A DNA stretch of 64,000 bases from Bacteroidaceae bacterium. GTDB taxonomy: Bacteria > Bacteroidota > Bacteroidia > Bacteroidales > Bacteroidaceae. A program made the position numbers and the translations under genes. The notes below the pieces were generated by a model. It saw only the letters and a program-made list of their open reading frames with translations, searched no databases and was not told where the DNA came from. Positions 1 through 7,622 of the stretch are shown in pieces; positions within the stretch are counted from its first letter, which is position 1; every line of letters starts with the position of its first letter. The stretch covers positions 1 to 64,000 of the forward strand of contig JAILDV010000067.1 of NCBI GenBank assembly GCA_024688885.1, written 5' to 3'.

Positions 1-712
1 AGCCTTCTATCATATCACCACAGCTTCCGTCTACGACTCCAAAGCTATGCCGGAAATCCCTTATGAGACAGGTGCTTACTATGTGTTTGATCGAGGCTAC
101 AACAACTTTGGGGAGCTATACCGCATACAGCGGATGGAGTCCTTCTTCGTCGTCAGAGCCAAGAGCAACTTACAGTACAGGTGTGTCAGGTGGAAGCGTC
201 GGATGCCTAAGAACATACTCACAGATGCAGAGATTGAACTGACGGTCTACAAGAGCCGCAAGGACTATCCCGAGAATCTACGTCTCGTCAAATACTATGA
301 CGAAGAGCAGGACAGAGAGTTCATGTTCCTGACCAACGCGATGGACTTGACAGCACAGCAGATAGCCGACCTCTACAAGAACCGATGGCAGATAGAGCTG
401 TTCTTCAAGTGGCTCAAGCAGCACCTCAAGATCAAGAAGTTCTGGGGCACTACGGAGAACGCTGTCAGAATACAAATTAGTGCTGCTATCACTGCCTACT
501 GTCTCGTGGCGATTATCCAGCATGACATGCAGTTGAAACGCTCGACCTATGAGGTTTTGCAAATCCTCAGCATGTCGCTCACGGACAAAACGCCACTCAG
601 AGAACTATTCGATAAGACTTATTCCAATGATGTCAAAGAGCAATCTGGTCCCCTTATTCCGGGGTTGTTTGATTAATATTTAACTCGTCCCAATTTTAAC
701 GGGACACTTATG
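1..712 (+). mobile_element. 3' part of an IS4-type insertion sequence
   Basis: The window opens inside a transposase gene, so the left end of the element is not visible. After the transposase stop at 676 the sequence holds a short inverted pair, GTCCC and GGGAC, around an AT core at about 687-706, followed by ACTTATG. This is likely close to the right terminal inverted repeat. The exact right boundary cannot be fixed without the left end. The element ends only a few tens of bases before the start codon of the next gene, so it probably replaced or separated that gene's original promoter region. Confidence 0.7.
2..676 (+). CDS. IS4-family transposase, C-terminal part
   Basis: The reading frame is open from the first base, so only the C-terminal 224 residues are present. 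It carries the later part of a DDE transposase core: a Y-x-F-D-R-G-Y strand near the second catalytic aspartate, then the IS4 signature YKNRWQIELFFKWLKQHLKI, which has the Y-(2)-R-(3)-E-(6)-K spacing that places the catalytic glutamate. This motif defines IS4-group transposases, and Bacteroidales relatives usually carry an N-terminal DUF4372 domain, which would lie upstream of the window. The protein cuts and joins the ends of its own element. The visible part has no frameshift or stop, so the copy may be intact. Family assignment is firm; the named IS is not known. Confidence 0.88.
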   Translation, partial: AFYHITTASVYDSKAMPEIPYETGAYYVFDRGYNNFGELYRIQRMESFFVVRAKSNLQYRCVRWKRRMPKNILTDAEIELTVYKSRKDYPENLRLVKYYDEEQDREFMFLTNAMDLTAQQIADLYKNRWQIELFFKWLKQHLKIKKFWGTTENAVRIQISAAITAYCLVAIIQHDMQLKRSTYEVLQILSMSLTDKTPLRELFDKTYSNDVKEQSGPLIPGLFD

Positions 713-738
713 TAAACACATCCTAAAATATATAATGT

Positions 739-2169
739 ATGGAGTGGACAGACGCACTTCGCGACTTCATTCAGGCACATCTCAACAACGATACGGCAGA
801 ACTGCTCTTGGCGGCTCGGAAGTATCCTGACATCGATGTGCCCTTTGCCGTGGAGCAGATTGAGGCGCGGAAACGATTGAAGGGAAAGTTGCCCGAATGG
901 TATGGCAACGCCGACCTCATCATGGCAGGACGTGTGCCAGCCGAACAGTGCAGTTCGGAGTTGACGGCACGATACAAGCGTAACATCATCAAAGGGAAGA
1001 GCCTGTGCGACATGACGGGCGGCATGGGTGTCGATTTCTGGTATATGAGCGAGGGGATGGAACGTGCTATTTATACGGAGCGGAGCGAGTGGCTTTGCGA
1101 GGTGGCAAAGCATAATTTTCAGATGCTACAGACCCTCCCCTCACCCTCCCTGCAGGGAGGAAGTAGTATCTCTGCCAATGAGGGAACTAATGGAGAAACA
1201 AGTGAACAAAGTAATCACTCCCTCCCTGTAGGGAGGGTGAGGGGAGGGTCTGCTGTGAGGGGAGTGTCTGTGCGTTGTGGCGATGGGCGAGAACTCCCCA
1301 TTCCATCGGTGGATGTCATCTACCTCGACCCTGCCCGGCGGGCTGGCGATGGGAGTCGGGTGTATGCGATGGAGGAGTGTGAACCAAACATTGTGGAGTG
1401 GCAGGGTGAACTCCTTTCCCATGCCCAAATGGTGCTGGTGAAACTCTCACCAATGGTGGATTTGACGGATGTGCTCAGAAAGTTGAAGGGAGTGACAGAG
1501 GTGCATGTGGTGGCGGTGAAGAACGAGTGCAAGGAGGTGTTGGTGAAACAGGAGACCCTCCCCTCACCCTCCCTGCAGGGAGGGGGTAATATCTCTGCCA
1601 ATGAGGAAACTAATGGGGAAACTGACGAGCAAGGTAATCACTCCCTCCCTGCAGGGAGGGTGAGGGGAGTGTCTGCTGTGGGAGGAGTGTCTGCTGTAAT
1701 TCATTGTGTAGATTTCTTGGCTTCTTCTGCCCTTCATTATACAACAAAGTTTCCCGATGAAATGGAAGTGCTTGTTTCTGTCGGAGGTGTGAAACACTAT
1801 TTGTATGAGCCTGATGTCACTTTGATGAAGGCGCAGGCATTCGGTTCTCTTTGTCATCGTTTCAATGTTCGCCAATTGGAGATAGGCACTCACTTGATGA
1901 CCTCCGATGAATTCATCCCTGACTTTCCTGGCCGTATTTTCGAGGTGGAGGAGCAGATGCCTTTCTCGTCGAAAATATTGAAGCGTCTGAAAAAAGAGAT
2001 ACCTCAGGCGAATATCGCCACGCGTAACTTTATGCTGACCGCTGACGAGTTGAGGAAAAAGACAGGCATCAAAGATGGGGGGGAGGTGTATTTGTTTGGG
2101 GCAAAAGTGAAAGATGTGGGGCAGATGTTGTTGAAATGCAGAAAAAAAGTAGTAACTTCGCACCCATGA
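739..2169 (+). CDS. class I SAM-dependent methyltransferase with THUMP-like domain, carrying two in-frame palindromic insertions
   Basis: A 476-residue protein. A Rossmann methyltransferase core is visible: motif I DMTGGMGVD near residue 95, and a DPAR motif (VIYLDPARR) near 195. The C-terminal part (about 400-465, TRNFMLTADELRKKTGI) matches the THUMP-like domain that follows this core in Bacteroidetes proteins. The substrate is probably RNA, but this is inferred. The gene is about 80 codons longer than the core needs, because two 120-bp palindromic elements (1131-1250 and 1554-1673) are inserted in the same frame and translated, near residues 131-171 and 272-312. Both fall between core motifs, so they probably form surface loops. 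The stop overlaps the next start (ATGA at 2166-2169), suggesting translational coupling. An IS end lies just upstream. Confidence 0.85.
   Translation: MEWTDALRDFIQAHLNNDTAELLLAARKYPDIDVPFAVEQIEARKRLKGKLPEWYGNADLIMAGRVPAEQCSSELTARYKRNIIKGKSLCDMTGGMGVDFWYMSEGMERAIYTERSEWLCEVAKHNFQMLQTLPSPSLQGGSSISANEGTNGETSEQSNHSLPVGRVRGGSAVRGVSVRCGDGRELPIPSVDVIYLDPARRAGDGSRVYAMEECEPNIVEWQGELLSHAQMVLVKLSPMVDLTDVLRKLKGVTEVHVVAVKNECKEVLVKQETLPSPSLQGGGNISANEETNGETDEQGNHSLPAGRVRGVSAVGGVSAVIHCVDFLASSALHYTTKFPDEMEVLVSVGGVKHYLYEPDVTLMKAQAFGSLCHRFNVRQLEIGTHLMTSDEFIPDFPGRIFEVEEQMPFSSKILKRLKKEIPQANIATRNFMLTADELRKKTGIKDGGEVYLFGAKVKDVGQMLLKCRKKVVTSHP
1131..1250 (+). repeat. 120-bp protein-coding palindromic element, copy 1
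   Basis: The left arm 1131-1160 starts GACCCTCCCCTCACCCTCCC. Its reverse complement is found at 1221-1250 with one mismatch in 30. A 60-bp unique middle lies between them. The insert is exactly 40 codons, so the host frame is kept. The translated peptide contains LPSPSLQGG, a polar middle (ISANEGTNGET) and GRVRGG. A shorter echo of the right arm (GGGGAGTGTCTG) follows at about 1259-1270. It resembles in concept the palindromic elements found inside Rickettsia genes, though the sequence is different. Confidence 0.85.
1554..1673 (+). repeat. 120-bp protein-coding palindromic element, copy 2
   Basis: Same length, arms and reading phase as the copy at 1131-1250. The left arm 1554-1583 is identical to the left arm of copy 1; the right arm 1644-1673 pairs with it with one mismatch in 30. 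The 60-bp middle matches copy 1 at about 49 of 60 positions. A partial tandem echo of the right edge (GGAGTGTCTGCTGT) follows at about 1683-1696. The middle differs mostly by single-base changes that keep the frame open. Confidence 0.85.
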
Positions 2170-3464
2170 AACGTTCTGATTTTGAAATTATGGCTCCTGT
2201 GGGCAGTCGGGAGAGTTTGGCTGCTGCCTTGAAGGCTGGAGCTAATTCGATATACTTTGGCATTGGGAAATTGAACATGCGGAGCCATAGTGCCAATGCG
2301 TTCACCATTGATGACCTGAAAGAGATTGCAGCCATCTGTCATGAGCACGGGGTACAGTCGTACCTGACGGTGAACACGATTATCTATGGCGAGGACATCC
2401 CGACGATGCATGAGATTGTTGATGCAGCGAAGGAGGCGAAGATTTCGGCTGTGATTGCGAGTGATGTGGCGGTGATGACCTACTGCAACGAGGTGGGCAT
2501 GGAGGTGCATCTGAGCACGCAACTGAACATCTCGAACATTGAGGCATTGAGGTTTTATGCACAGTTTGCCGATGTGGTGGTGCTGGCGAGAGAACTGAAC
2601 ATGTGGCAGGTGAGGGACATCTATCGGCAGATTGTTGAGCAGGGCATCAGAGGGCCGAAAGGCGAACTGATCAGGATTGAGATGTTTTGTCATGGGGCAT
2701 TGTGCATGGCCATCAGCGGCAAGTGTTACTTGTCTTTACAGAATGCAGGCAGAAGTGCCAACAGGGGTGAATGCGTACAGATATGTCGGCGGGGCTATGA
2801 GGTGACGGATTTGGAAACAGGCACACAGTTGAAGGTGGATAATAAATACATTATGTCGCCACGTGACCTAAAGACCATCCGTTTCATCGATGTGATGATG
2901 AATGCAGGGGTGAGAGTGTTCAAGATTGAGGGTAGGGCGCGTGGACCTGAGTATGTCTATACAGTAGTGAAAGCGTATGATGAGGCCATCAGTGCGGCAG
3001 CTCCCCTCCTGTCCCCCCAAGGGGAGATGAATCTTTCGGAGTCCAGACCATGGGCGACGGAGGAGCAACTGGATGAGTGGGACAGGCAGCTCAGCACGGT
3101 GTTCAATAGAGGTTTCTGGGATGGTTACTACCAAGGGCAGAAGCTGGGCGAGTGGTGCGAGGTGTATGGCAGCAGGGCTACGGAGAAGAAGGTGTATGTG
3201 GGCAAGTGCATGAAGTACTTCTCGAAGATAGGTGTAGCGGAGTTTCTGATTGAGAACGAGGACTTGCATGTGGGAGACAAATTGCTCATTACAGGCACCA
3301 CGACGGGGACGTTGATTCAGCCTTGTGAGGAGATACGCTTCGATCTGAAGCCAGTGGAAGTGGCAACGAAGGGTCAGCACATCAGCATCAAGGTGGATGA
3401 GAGAGTGCGTGTGAATGACAAACTGTATGTGCTGCAACCTGCTGACAGGTTGACCCAACAATAG
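2166..3464 (+). CDS. U32 family peptidase-like protein, probable tRNA U34 hydroxylase (TrhP type)
   Basis: A 432-residue protein of the U32 family. The start at 2166 gives the typical N-terminus [14 protein letters not shown] and overlaps the upstream stop by ATGA; an in-frame start at 2136 would only add the upstream gene's tail. The barrel domain runs to about residue 280 and contains the U32 signature region with conserved cysteines ([19 protein letters not shown], then [11 protein letters not shown]). In characterised relatives (TrhP/YegQ, RlhA) such cysteines bind an iron-sulfur cluster used in prephenate-dependent RNA hydroxylation. The C-terminal part is a small beta-barrel-like domain. 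Near residue 279 a short PLLSPQGE stretch comes from a hairpin-bearing insertion (3001-3026). Family is firm; choice between tRNA and rRNA as substrate is inference. Confidence 0.85.
   Translation: MKRSDFEIMAPVGSRESLAAALKAGANSIYFGIGKLNMRSHSANAFTIDDLKEIAAICHEHGVQSYLTVNTIIYGEDIPTMHEIVDAAKEAKISAVIASDVAVMTYCNEVGMEVHLSTQLNISNIEALRFYAQFADVVVLARELNMWQVRDIYRQIVEQGIRGPKGELIRIEMFCHGALCMAISGKCYLSLQNAGRSANRGECVQICRRGYEVTDLETGTQLKVDNKYIMSPRDLKTIRFIDVMMNAGVRVFKIEGRARGPEYVYTVVKAYDEAISAAAPLLSPQGEMNLSESRPWATEEQLDEWDRQLSTVFNRGFWDGYYQGQKLGEWCEVYGSRATEKKVYVGKCMKYFSKIGVAEFLIENEDLHVGDKLLITGTTTGTLIQPCEEIRFDLKPVEVATKGQHISIKVDERVRVNDKLYVLQPADRLTQQ
3001..3026 (+). repeat. short in-frame palindrome inside the U32 gene
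   Basis: CTCCCCT at 3001-3007 pairs with AGGGGAG at 3020-3026 around a C-rich loop. It encodes PLLSPQGE, similar in flavour to the LPSPSLQGG peptide made by the 120-bp elements upstream. It may be a reduced or degenerate relative. It keeps the reading frame and lies in a linker between the catalytic barrel and the C-terminal part. Confidence 0.45.
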
Positions 3465-3483
3465 TGATATGTACAATTTGACA

Positions 3484-4524
3484 ATGGCAGAAGATTTTGA
3501 CATAAGAGAACAGCGGAATACGAAGGACAAGGATTTTGAGAATGCCCTTCGGCCGCTCCGCTTTGAGGACTTCAGTGGGCAAACCAAGGTGGTGGAGAAC
3601 CTGAGTGTGTTTGTGGAGGCTGCCCGATTTCGTGGTGAACCTCTTGACCATACGCTCCTGCATGGTCCTCCAGGATTGGGTAAGACGACACTGAGTAACA
3701 TCATTGCCAATGAGTTGGGGGTGGGTTTCAAGGTAACGTCGGGTCCTGTGCTGGACAAGCCTGGTGACTTGGCAGGCATCCTCACTTCCTTGGAGGAGAA
3801 TGACGTGCTTTTTATTGATGAGATTCACCGACTTTCGCCTGTAGTGGAGGAATATTTGTATAGTGCGATGGAGGACTACCGCATCGACATCATGATAGAC
3901 AAAGGTCCTTCGGCGCGTAGCATCCAGATTGACCTCAGTCCTTTCACGTTAGTAGGTGCCACCACTCGTAGCGGACTCTTGACAGCACCGCTCCGTGCCC
4001 GTTTCGGCATTAACTTGCATCTTGAATATTATGATGCCGATGTGCTGACCAAAATCATTCTCCGTTCTGCCAAGTTGCTGGGCATTCCATGCGATTTCGA
4101 TGCAGCAGGCGAGATAGCAGGGCGTAGTCGTGGCACTCCCCGTATTGCCAATGCGCTGCTGAGGCGTGTGCGTGACTTTGCACAAGTGAAGGGCAACGGC
4201 ACCATTGACTTGCCAATTGCTCACATGGCGCTCGAAGCGCTGAACATTGACAAGTTTGGTCTTGACGAGATTGACAACAAGATACTCACCACCATCATCG
4301 ACAAGTTCAAGGGCGGACCTGTTGGTTTGGGCACCATTGCCACTGCTATTGGTGAAGACACGGGTACGGTGGAAGAGGTGTATGAGCCGTTCCTCATCAA
4401 GGAGGGATTCATCAAGCGCACCCCAAGAGGTAGGGAGGTGACAGAACTTGCCTATCGCCATTTGGGTAAGAATCCGTGGATTAATCCTAACGACAAGACA
4501 GGTATGGGAAGCCTTTTCGATTGA
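3484..4524 (+). CDS. ruvB: Holliday junction branch migration ATPase RuvB
   Basis: A 346-residue AAA+ motor that, with RuvA, drives branch migration of Holliday junctions during recombination repair. Walker A is GPPGLGKTT, Walker B is FIDEIHRLS, sensor 1 lies in VGATTRSG, and the arginine finger region in APLRARFG. The C-terminal winged helix ([17 protein letters not shown] to RTPRGREVT) is complete. Start at 3484 (MAEDFDIRE) is preferred because it matches the family N-terminus; an ATG five codons upstream (3469) is also in frame. It follows the U32 gene after 19 bp. The last codons are part of a terminator stem. Confidence 0.96.
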   Translation: MAEDFDIREQRNTKDKDFENALRPLRFEDFSGQTKVVENLSVFVEAARFRGEPLDHTLLHGPPGLGKTTLSNIIANELGVGFKVTSGPVLDKPGDLAGILTSLEENDVLFIDEIHRLSPVVEEYLYSAMEDYRIDIMIDKGPSARSIQIDLSPFTLVGATTRSGLLTAPLRARFGINLHLEYYDADVLTKIILRSAKLLGIPCDFDAAGEIAGRSRGTPRIANALLRRVRDFAQVKGNGTIDLPIAHMALEALNIDKFGLDEIDNKILTTIIDKFKGGPVGLGTIATAIGEDTGTVEEVYEPFLIKEGFIKRTPRGREVTELAYRHLGKNPWINPNDKTGMGSLFD

Positions 4525-4540
4525 CGAAAGGGCTTTTTTT
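4510..4540 (+). terminator. Rho-independent terminator overlapping the ruvB stop
   Basis: AGCCTTTTCG (4510-4519) pairs with CGAAAGGGCT (4525-4534), with one G-U pair, around a five-base loop, followed by a run of seven T. The ruvB stop codon TGA (4522-4524) sits inside the loop, so the coding end and the terminator are the same sequence. Confidence 0.85.
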
Positions 4541-4584
4541 ATAAAATTTACACATTATATATATAGCGTAAAAAAAATTTTGTT

Positions 4585-4592
4585 TACCTTTG
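4585..4592 (+). promoter_or_regulatory. topA promoter -7 box
   Basis: TACCTTTG fits the Bacteroidetes -7 consensus TAnnTTTG. No convincing TTTG -33 box lies 19-21 bp upstream. The position just after the ruvB terminator supports a new transcript for topA. Confidence 0.6.
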
Positions 4593-4702
4593 CACCCGAT
4601 TTGAATAATCGGGGCATCGCCCAGCACAGTTAAAAAGGGTTTTTACTCTGTGTCCGGCTTGCACCTGATTTTCTTTCTAATAGCGAAGCAAACAAACAAT
4701 AT
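4593..4702 (+). promoter_or_regulatory. structured 5' leader of topA
   Basis: About 100 nt separate the -7 box from the topA start. The leader contains hairpin CCCGAT/ATCGGG (4595-4613) and a second one in which CACAG and an A-run pair with a T-run and CTGTG (about 4625-4658). No known RNA family is recognised. It could be a regulatory leader or simply a stable 5' UTR. Confidence 0.4.
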
Positions 4703-6988
4703 ATGCAAAAGAATTTAGTGATTGTAGAGTCTCCTGCGAAGGCTAAGACGCTGGAGAAATTTCTTGGAAAAGACTACAAGGTGATGTCCTCGTATGGACA
4801 CATCCGCGACTTGAAAAAGAAGGAGATGAGTGTGAATCTGGATGATTTCTCTCCTGAATATGAAATTCCTGCTGATAAGGAATATGTGGTGAGGGAACTG
4901 AAGAAGGCAGCGGAAAAGGCAGAAACTGTCTGGCTGGCTTCCGATGAAGACCGCGAGGGAGAAGCCATTTCTTGGCATCTGAGTAAGGTGCTGGGATTGG
5001 ACCCCAAAGCGGCTAAGAGAATTGTTTTTCATGAGATTACCAAGAGTGCCATTCTGGAGGCGATAGAAAAGCCACGCACCATCGACATGGGGTTGGTGAA
5101 TGCACAGCAGGCACGACGTGTGTTGGACAGAATCGTGGGTTTCAAGATTTCACCCGTGCTGTGGAAAAAGTTGAAGCCAAGTCTCTCTGCTGGTCGTGTG
5201 CAGAGTGTGGCTGTGCGACTGATTGTGGAGCGTGAGAAGGAAATTGAGAATTTCAAGAGCGAATCAGTATATAGAGTGAGCGCTGTCTTCATGGTGGACG
5301 GACAGCCTATCAAGGCATCGCTGGCTCATGGTTTCAAGACGGAAGAGGAGGCTGAGGCATTCTTGGCATCCTGCCAAAATAAGCAGTTCACTATTACCGA
5401 CATTGACAAGAAGCCTGTGAAGAAGAGCCCTGCTCCACCATTCACAACGAGCACCCTGCAGCAGGAGGCTGCACGTAAGTTGGGATTCACGGTGAGCAAG
5501 ACCATGATTGTGGCGCAACATCTGTATGAGTCGGGATATATCACCTACATGAGAACGGACTCGGTGAACCTGTCGTCGCTCTGTCTCAACACGACGAAGG
5601 AGGAAATCATCAAGACGCATGGGGCTAAATACTCGAAACCGCGCAAGTTCCACACCAGTTCGAAGGGGGCGCAGGAGGCGCACGAGGCTATCCGTCCCAC
5701 CTATATCTCAGAACATGAAATTACGGGCAATGCACAGGAGAAACGGCTGTATGACCTGATTTGGAAGCGCACCGTGGCGTGTCAGATGGCTGATGCGGAA
5801 GCTGAGAAGACCACCATCACCATCTCGGCAGACGATGTGAATTTCACGGCTACGGGCGAGGTCATCACGTTTGATGGGTTCCTGAGGGTATACCGTGAGT
5901 CGTATGATGACGATGCGCAGACGGACGATGCAGAGGGACTGCTGCCTGTGGTGAAGAAGGGCGAGAAGTTGCAGATGAACGAAATGGTGGCTACGCAGCG
6001 TTTCACGCAGCACCCCTTGCGATATACGGAGGCAAGTCTGGTGAAGAAGCTGGAGGAGTTGGGCATCGGACGTCCTTCCACTTATGCCCCGACCATCTCG
6101 ACCATTCAGCAGCGTGAGTATGTGGAGAAGGGTGACAAGAAGGGGGAGGAGCGCAGCTATGAGGTGCTGAAACTCTCAAACAATAAAATCAAGAAATCGA
6201 CCAAGAAGGAGATAGTGGGCAAGGAGAAGGGAAAACTGATGCCGACAGATATCGGTACGGTGGTGAACGATTTCCTCATTCAGGCTTTCCCCGAGATTGT
6301 GGACTATAATTTCACTGCCAATGTGGAGAAGGATTTTGATGAGATTGCGGAGGGCAAGGAGAATTGGCAGCAGATGATGCGTGACTTCTATGGAAAGTTG
6401 GAACCGATGGTGGATGCCACTTTGCAAGAGAAGGGCGAACATAAGGTGGGTGAGCGCTATCTGGGCGACGAACCCGGCACGGGCAAGCCTGTGAGTGTGA
6501 AGATTGGGCGGTTTGGTCCTATGGTGCAGATTGGTGTGGCGAACGAGGAGGAGAAGCCGCGTTTTGCACAGCTGAACAGGGGGCAGAGCATTGCCACCAT
6601 CACATTGGAAGAGGCACTGGAACTGTTCAAGTTGCCCCGCACATTGGGTGATTATGAAGGCAGTGAGGTGTCGGTAGGCACAGGGCGTTTTGGTCCTTAT
6701 GTGCTGCATTGCAGGAAGTATGTGTCTATACCGAAGGAGGTTGACCCGATGGCAATGGATTTGGAGGATGCCGTGAAACTGATTGAGGAGCGGAAGAAGG
6801 CTGAGGCATCGGCACATCTGAAGACATTTGAGGAGGATGCGGAGATGGAGGTGATGAACGGACGTTTTGGTCCTTACCTGAAGTATAAGGGCACGAACTA
6901 TAAGTTGCCGAAGAGTGTGAAGGAGCCTGAAAAGCTGACGTATGAAGAGTGCAAGGCGATAGTGACGAAGGGCAAGACGAAGAAATGA
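4703..6988 (+). CDS. topA: DNA topoisomerase I
   Basis: A 761-residue type IA topoisomerase that relaxes negative supercoils by nicking one strand. The Toprim domain starts at once (LVIVESPAKAKTLEKFLG) and includes the acidic DEDREGE triad near residue 80. The catalytic tyrosine is Tyr282 in GYITYMRTDS. The central domain contains LEELGIGRPSTYAPTI. The C-terminus, from about 590, has repeated modules of the form GRFGPYV/YLK (VKIGRFGPMVQ, VGTGRFGPYVL, VMNGRFGPYLK) rather than cysteine zinc fingers, as is usual in Bacteroidetes. The stop overlaps the aroK start (ATGA at 6985-6988), so the two genes are translationally coupled. Confidence 0.97.
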   Translation: MQKNLVIVESPAKAKTLEKFLGKDYKVMSSYGHIRDLKKKEMSVNLDDFSPEYEIPADKEYVVRELKKAAEKAETVWLASDEDREGEAISWHLSKVLGLDPKAAKRIVFHEITKSAILEAIEKPRTIDMGLVNAQQARRVLDRIVGFKISPVLWKKLKPSLSAGRVQSVAVRLIVEREKEIENFKSESVYRVSAVFMVDGQPIKASLAHGFKTEEEAEAFLASCQNKQFTITDIDKKPVKKSPAPPFTTSTLQQEAARKLGFTVSKTMIVAQHLYESGYITYMRTDSVNLSSLCLNTTKEEIIKTHGAKYSKPRKFHTSSKGAQEAHEAIRPTYISEHEITGNAQEKRLYDLIWKRTVACQMADAEAEKTTITISADDVNFTATGEVITFDGFLRVYRESYDDDAQTDDAEGLLPVVKKGEKLQMNEMVATQRFTQHPLRYTEASLVKKLEELGIGRPSTYAPTISTIQQREYVEKGDKKGEERSYEVLKLSNNKIKKSTKKEIVGKEKGKLMPTDIGTVVNDFLIQAFPEIVDYNFTANVEKDFDEIAEGKENWQQMMRDFYGKLEPMVDATLQEKGEHKVGERYLGDEPGTGKPVSVKIGRFGPMVQIGVANEEEKPRFAQLNRGQSIATITLEEALELFKLPRTLGDYEGSEVSVGTGRFGPYVLHCRKYVSIPKEVDPMAMDLEDAVKLIEERKKAEASAHLKTFEEDAEMEVMNGRFGPYLKYKGTNYKLPKSVKEPEKLTYEECKAIVTKGKTKK

Positions 6989-7524
6989 AGAGTGTCATCC
7001 TGATAGGCTATATGGGGGCTGGAAAAACCACCATTGGCAAGGTGTTGGCAAGGGAGTTGGGCGTGGAGTTCTACGACCTTGACAACTACATAGAAGACCG
7101 TTTCCACCAGACGGTGCCAGCCATCTTTGCCGAGAAGGGCGAGGAGGGGTTCCGCGAGGTGGAGAGGAAGATGTTGCATGAGGTGGCTGAGTTTGAGAAT
7201 GTGGTCATTTCGTGTGGCGGCGGCACTCCGTGTTTCTTCGACAATATGGACTATATGAACACACGTGGTGAGACCATCTTTCTGGATGCATCGCCACAGG
7301 TGTTGAAGGAGCACTTGCAGATGGGCAAGACCGTGCGTCCGCTCATTCAGGGCAAGTCGGAGGAAGAACTTATCGCCTATATTGAGGAGTCACTCGAAAA
7401 GCGGCTGCCTTATTATCGGAAGGCAAAGCACACCCTCAAGATAGAGGTGATACACACAAAGGAACAAATCAAGGATTACGTTGAACAAATAAAAATAAAG
7501 GTAAAAGTGAAAAATGAAAAGTGA
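6985..7524 (+). CDS. aroK: shikimate kinase
   Basis: A 179-residue P-loop kinase that phosphorylates shikimate at the 3-hydroxyl in the chorismate pathway. Walker A is GYMGAGKTT (residues 8-16), the shikimate-binding DLD follows near 33, and the GGG motif (CGGGTP) near 75. The start at 6985 lies inside the topA stop; an ATG 12 codons upstream would only add topA codons. The last eight codons (VKVKNEK region) are made of a GTGAAAA-type heptamer repeat, and the stop falls inside the left arm of a palindrome (7516-7591), so the C-terminal tail appears to have been shaped by that repeat. Confidence 0.95.
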   Translation: MKSVILIGYMGAGKTTIGKVLARELGVEFYDLDNYIEDRFHQTVPAIFAEKGEEGFREVERKMLHEVAEFENVVISCGGGTPCFFDNMDYMNTRGETIFLDASPQVLKEHLQMGKTVRPLIQGKSEEELIAYIEESLEKRLPYYRKAKHTLKIEVIHTKEQIKDYVEQIKIKVKVKNEK

Positions 7525-7591
7525 AAAATTTGCTACCGCAGCTGTTTGCTACTAGTTCCGTGCACGTGCGGTAGCAAATTTTTCACTTTTC
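7516..7591 (+). repeat. 76-bp palindromic element, copy 1 (upstream of speA)
   Basis: A perfect 25-bp inverted repeat (7516-7540 with 7567-7591; core TTTGCTACCGCA / TGCGGTAGCAAA) surrounds a 26-bp loop. The right arm runs on into four tandem heptamers CACTTTT, CACTCAT, CACTTTT, CACTCTT (7584-7611). The element lies between aroK and speA and could act as a terminator or transcript stabiliser. A second copy, inverted, lies after speA at 9577-9652. Confidence 0.8.
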
Positions 7592-7622
7592 ACTCATCAC
7601 TTTTCACTCTTTTGAAAGAATT

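Noticed and set aside
739-2169. Frameshifted or broken methyltransferase gene
   Set aside because: The odd peptides first suggested decay, but both inserts are exactly 120 bp, keep the frame, and all core motifs remain.
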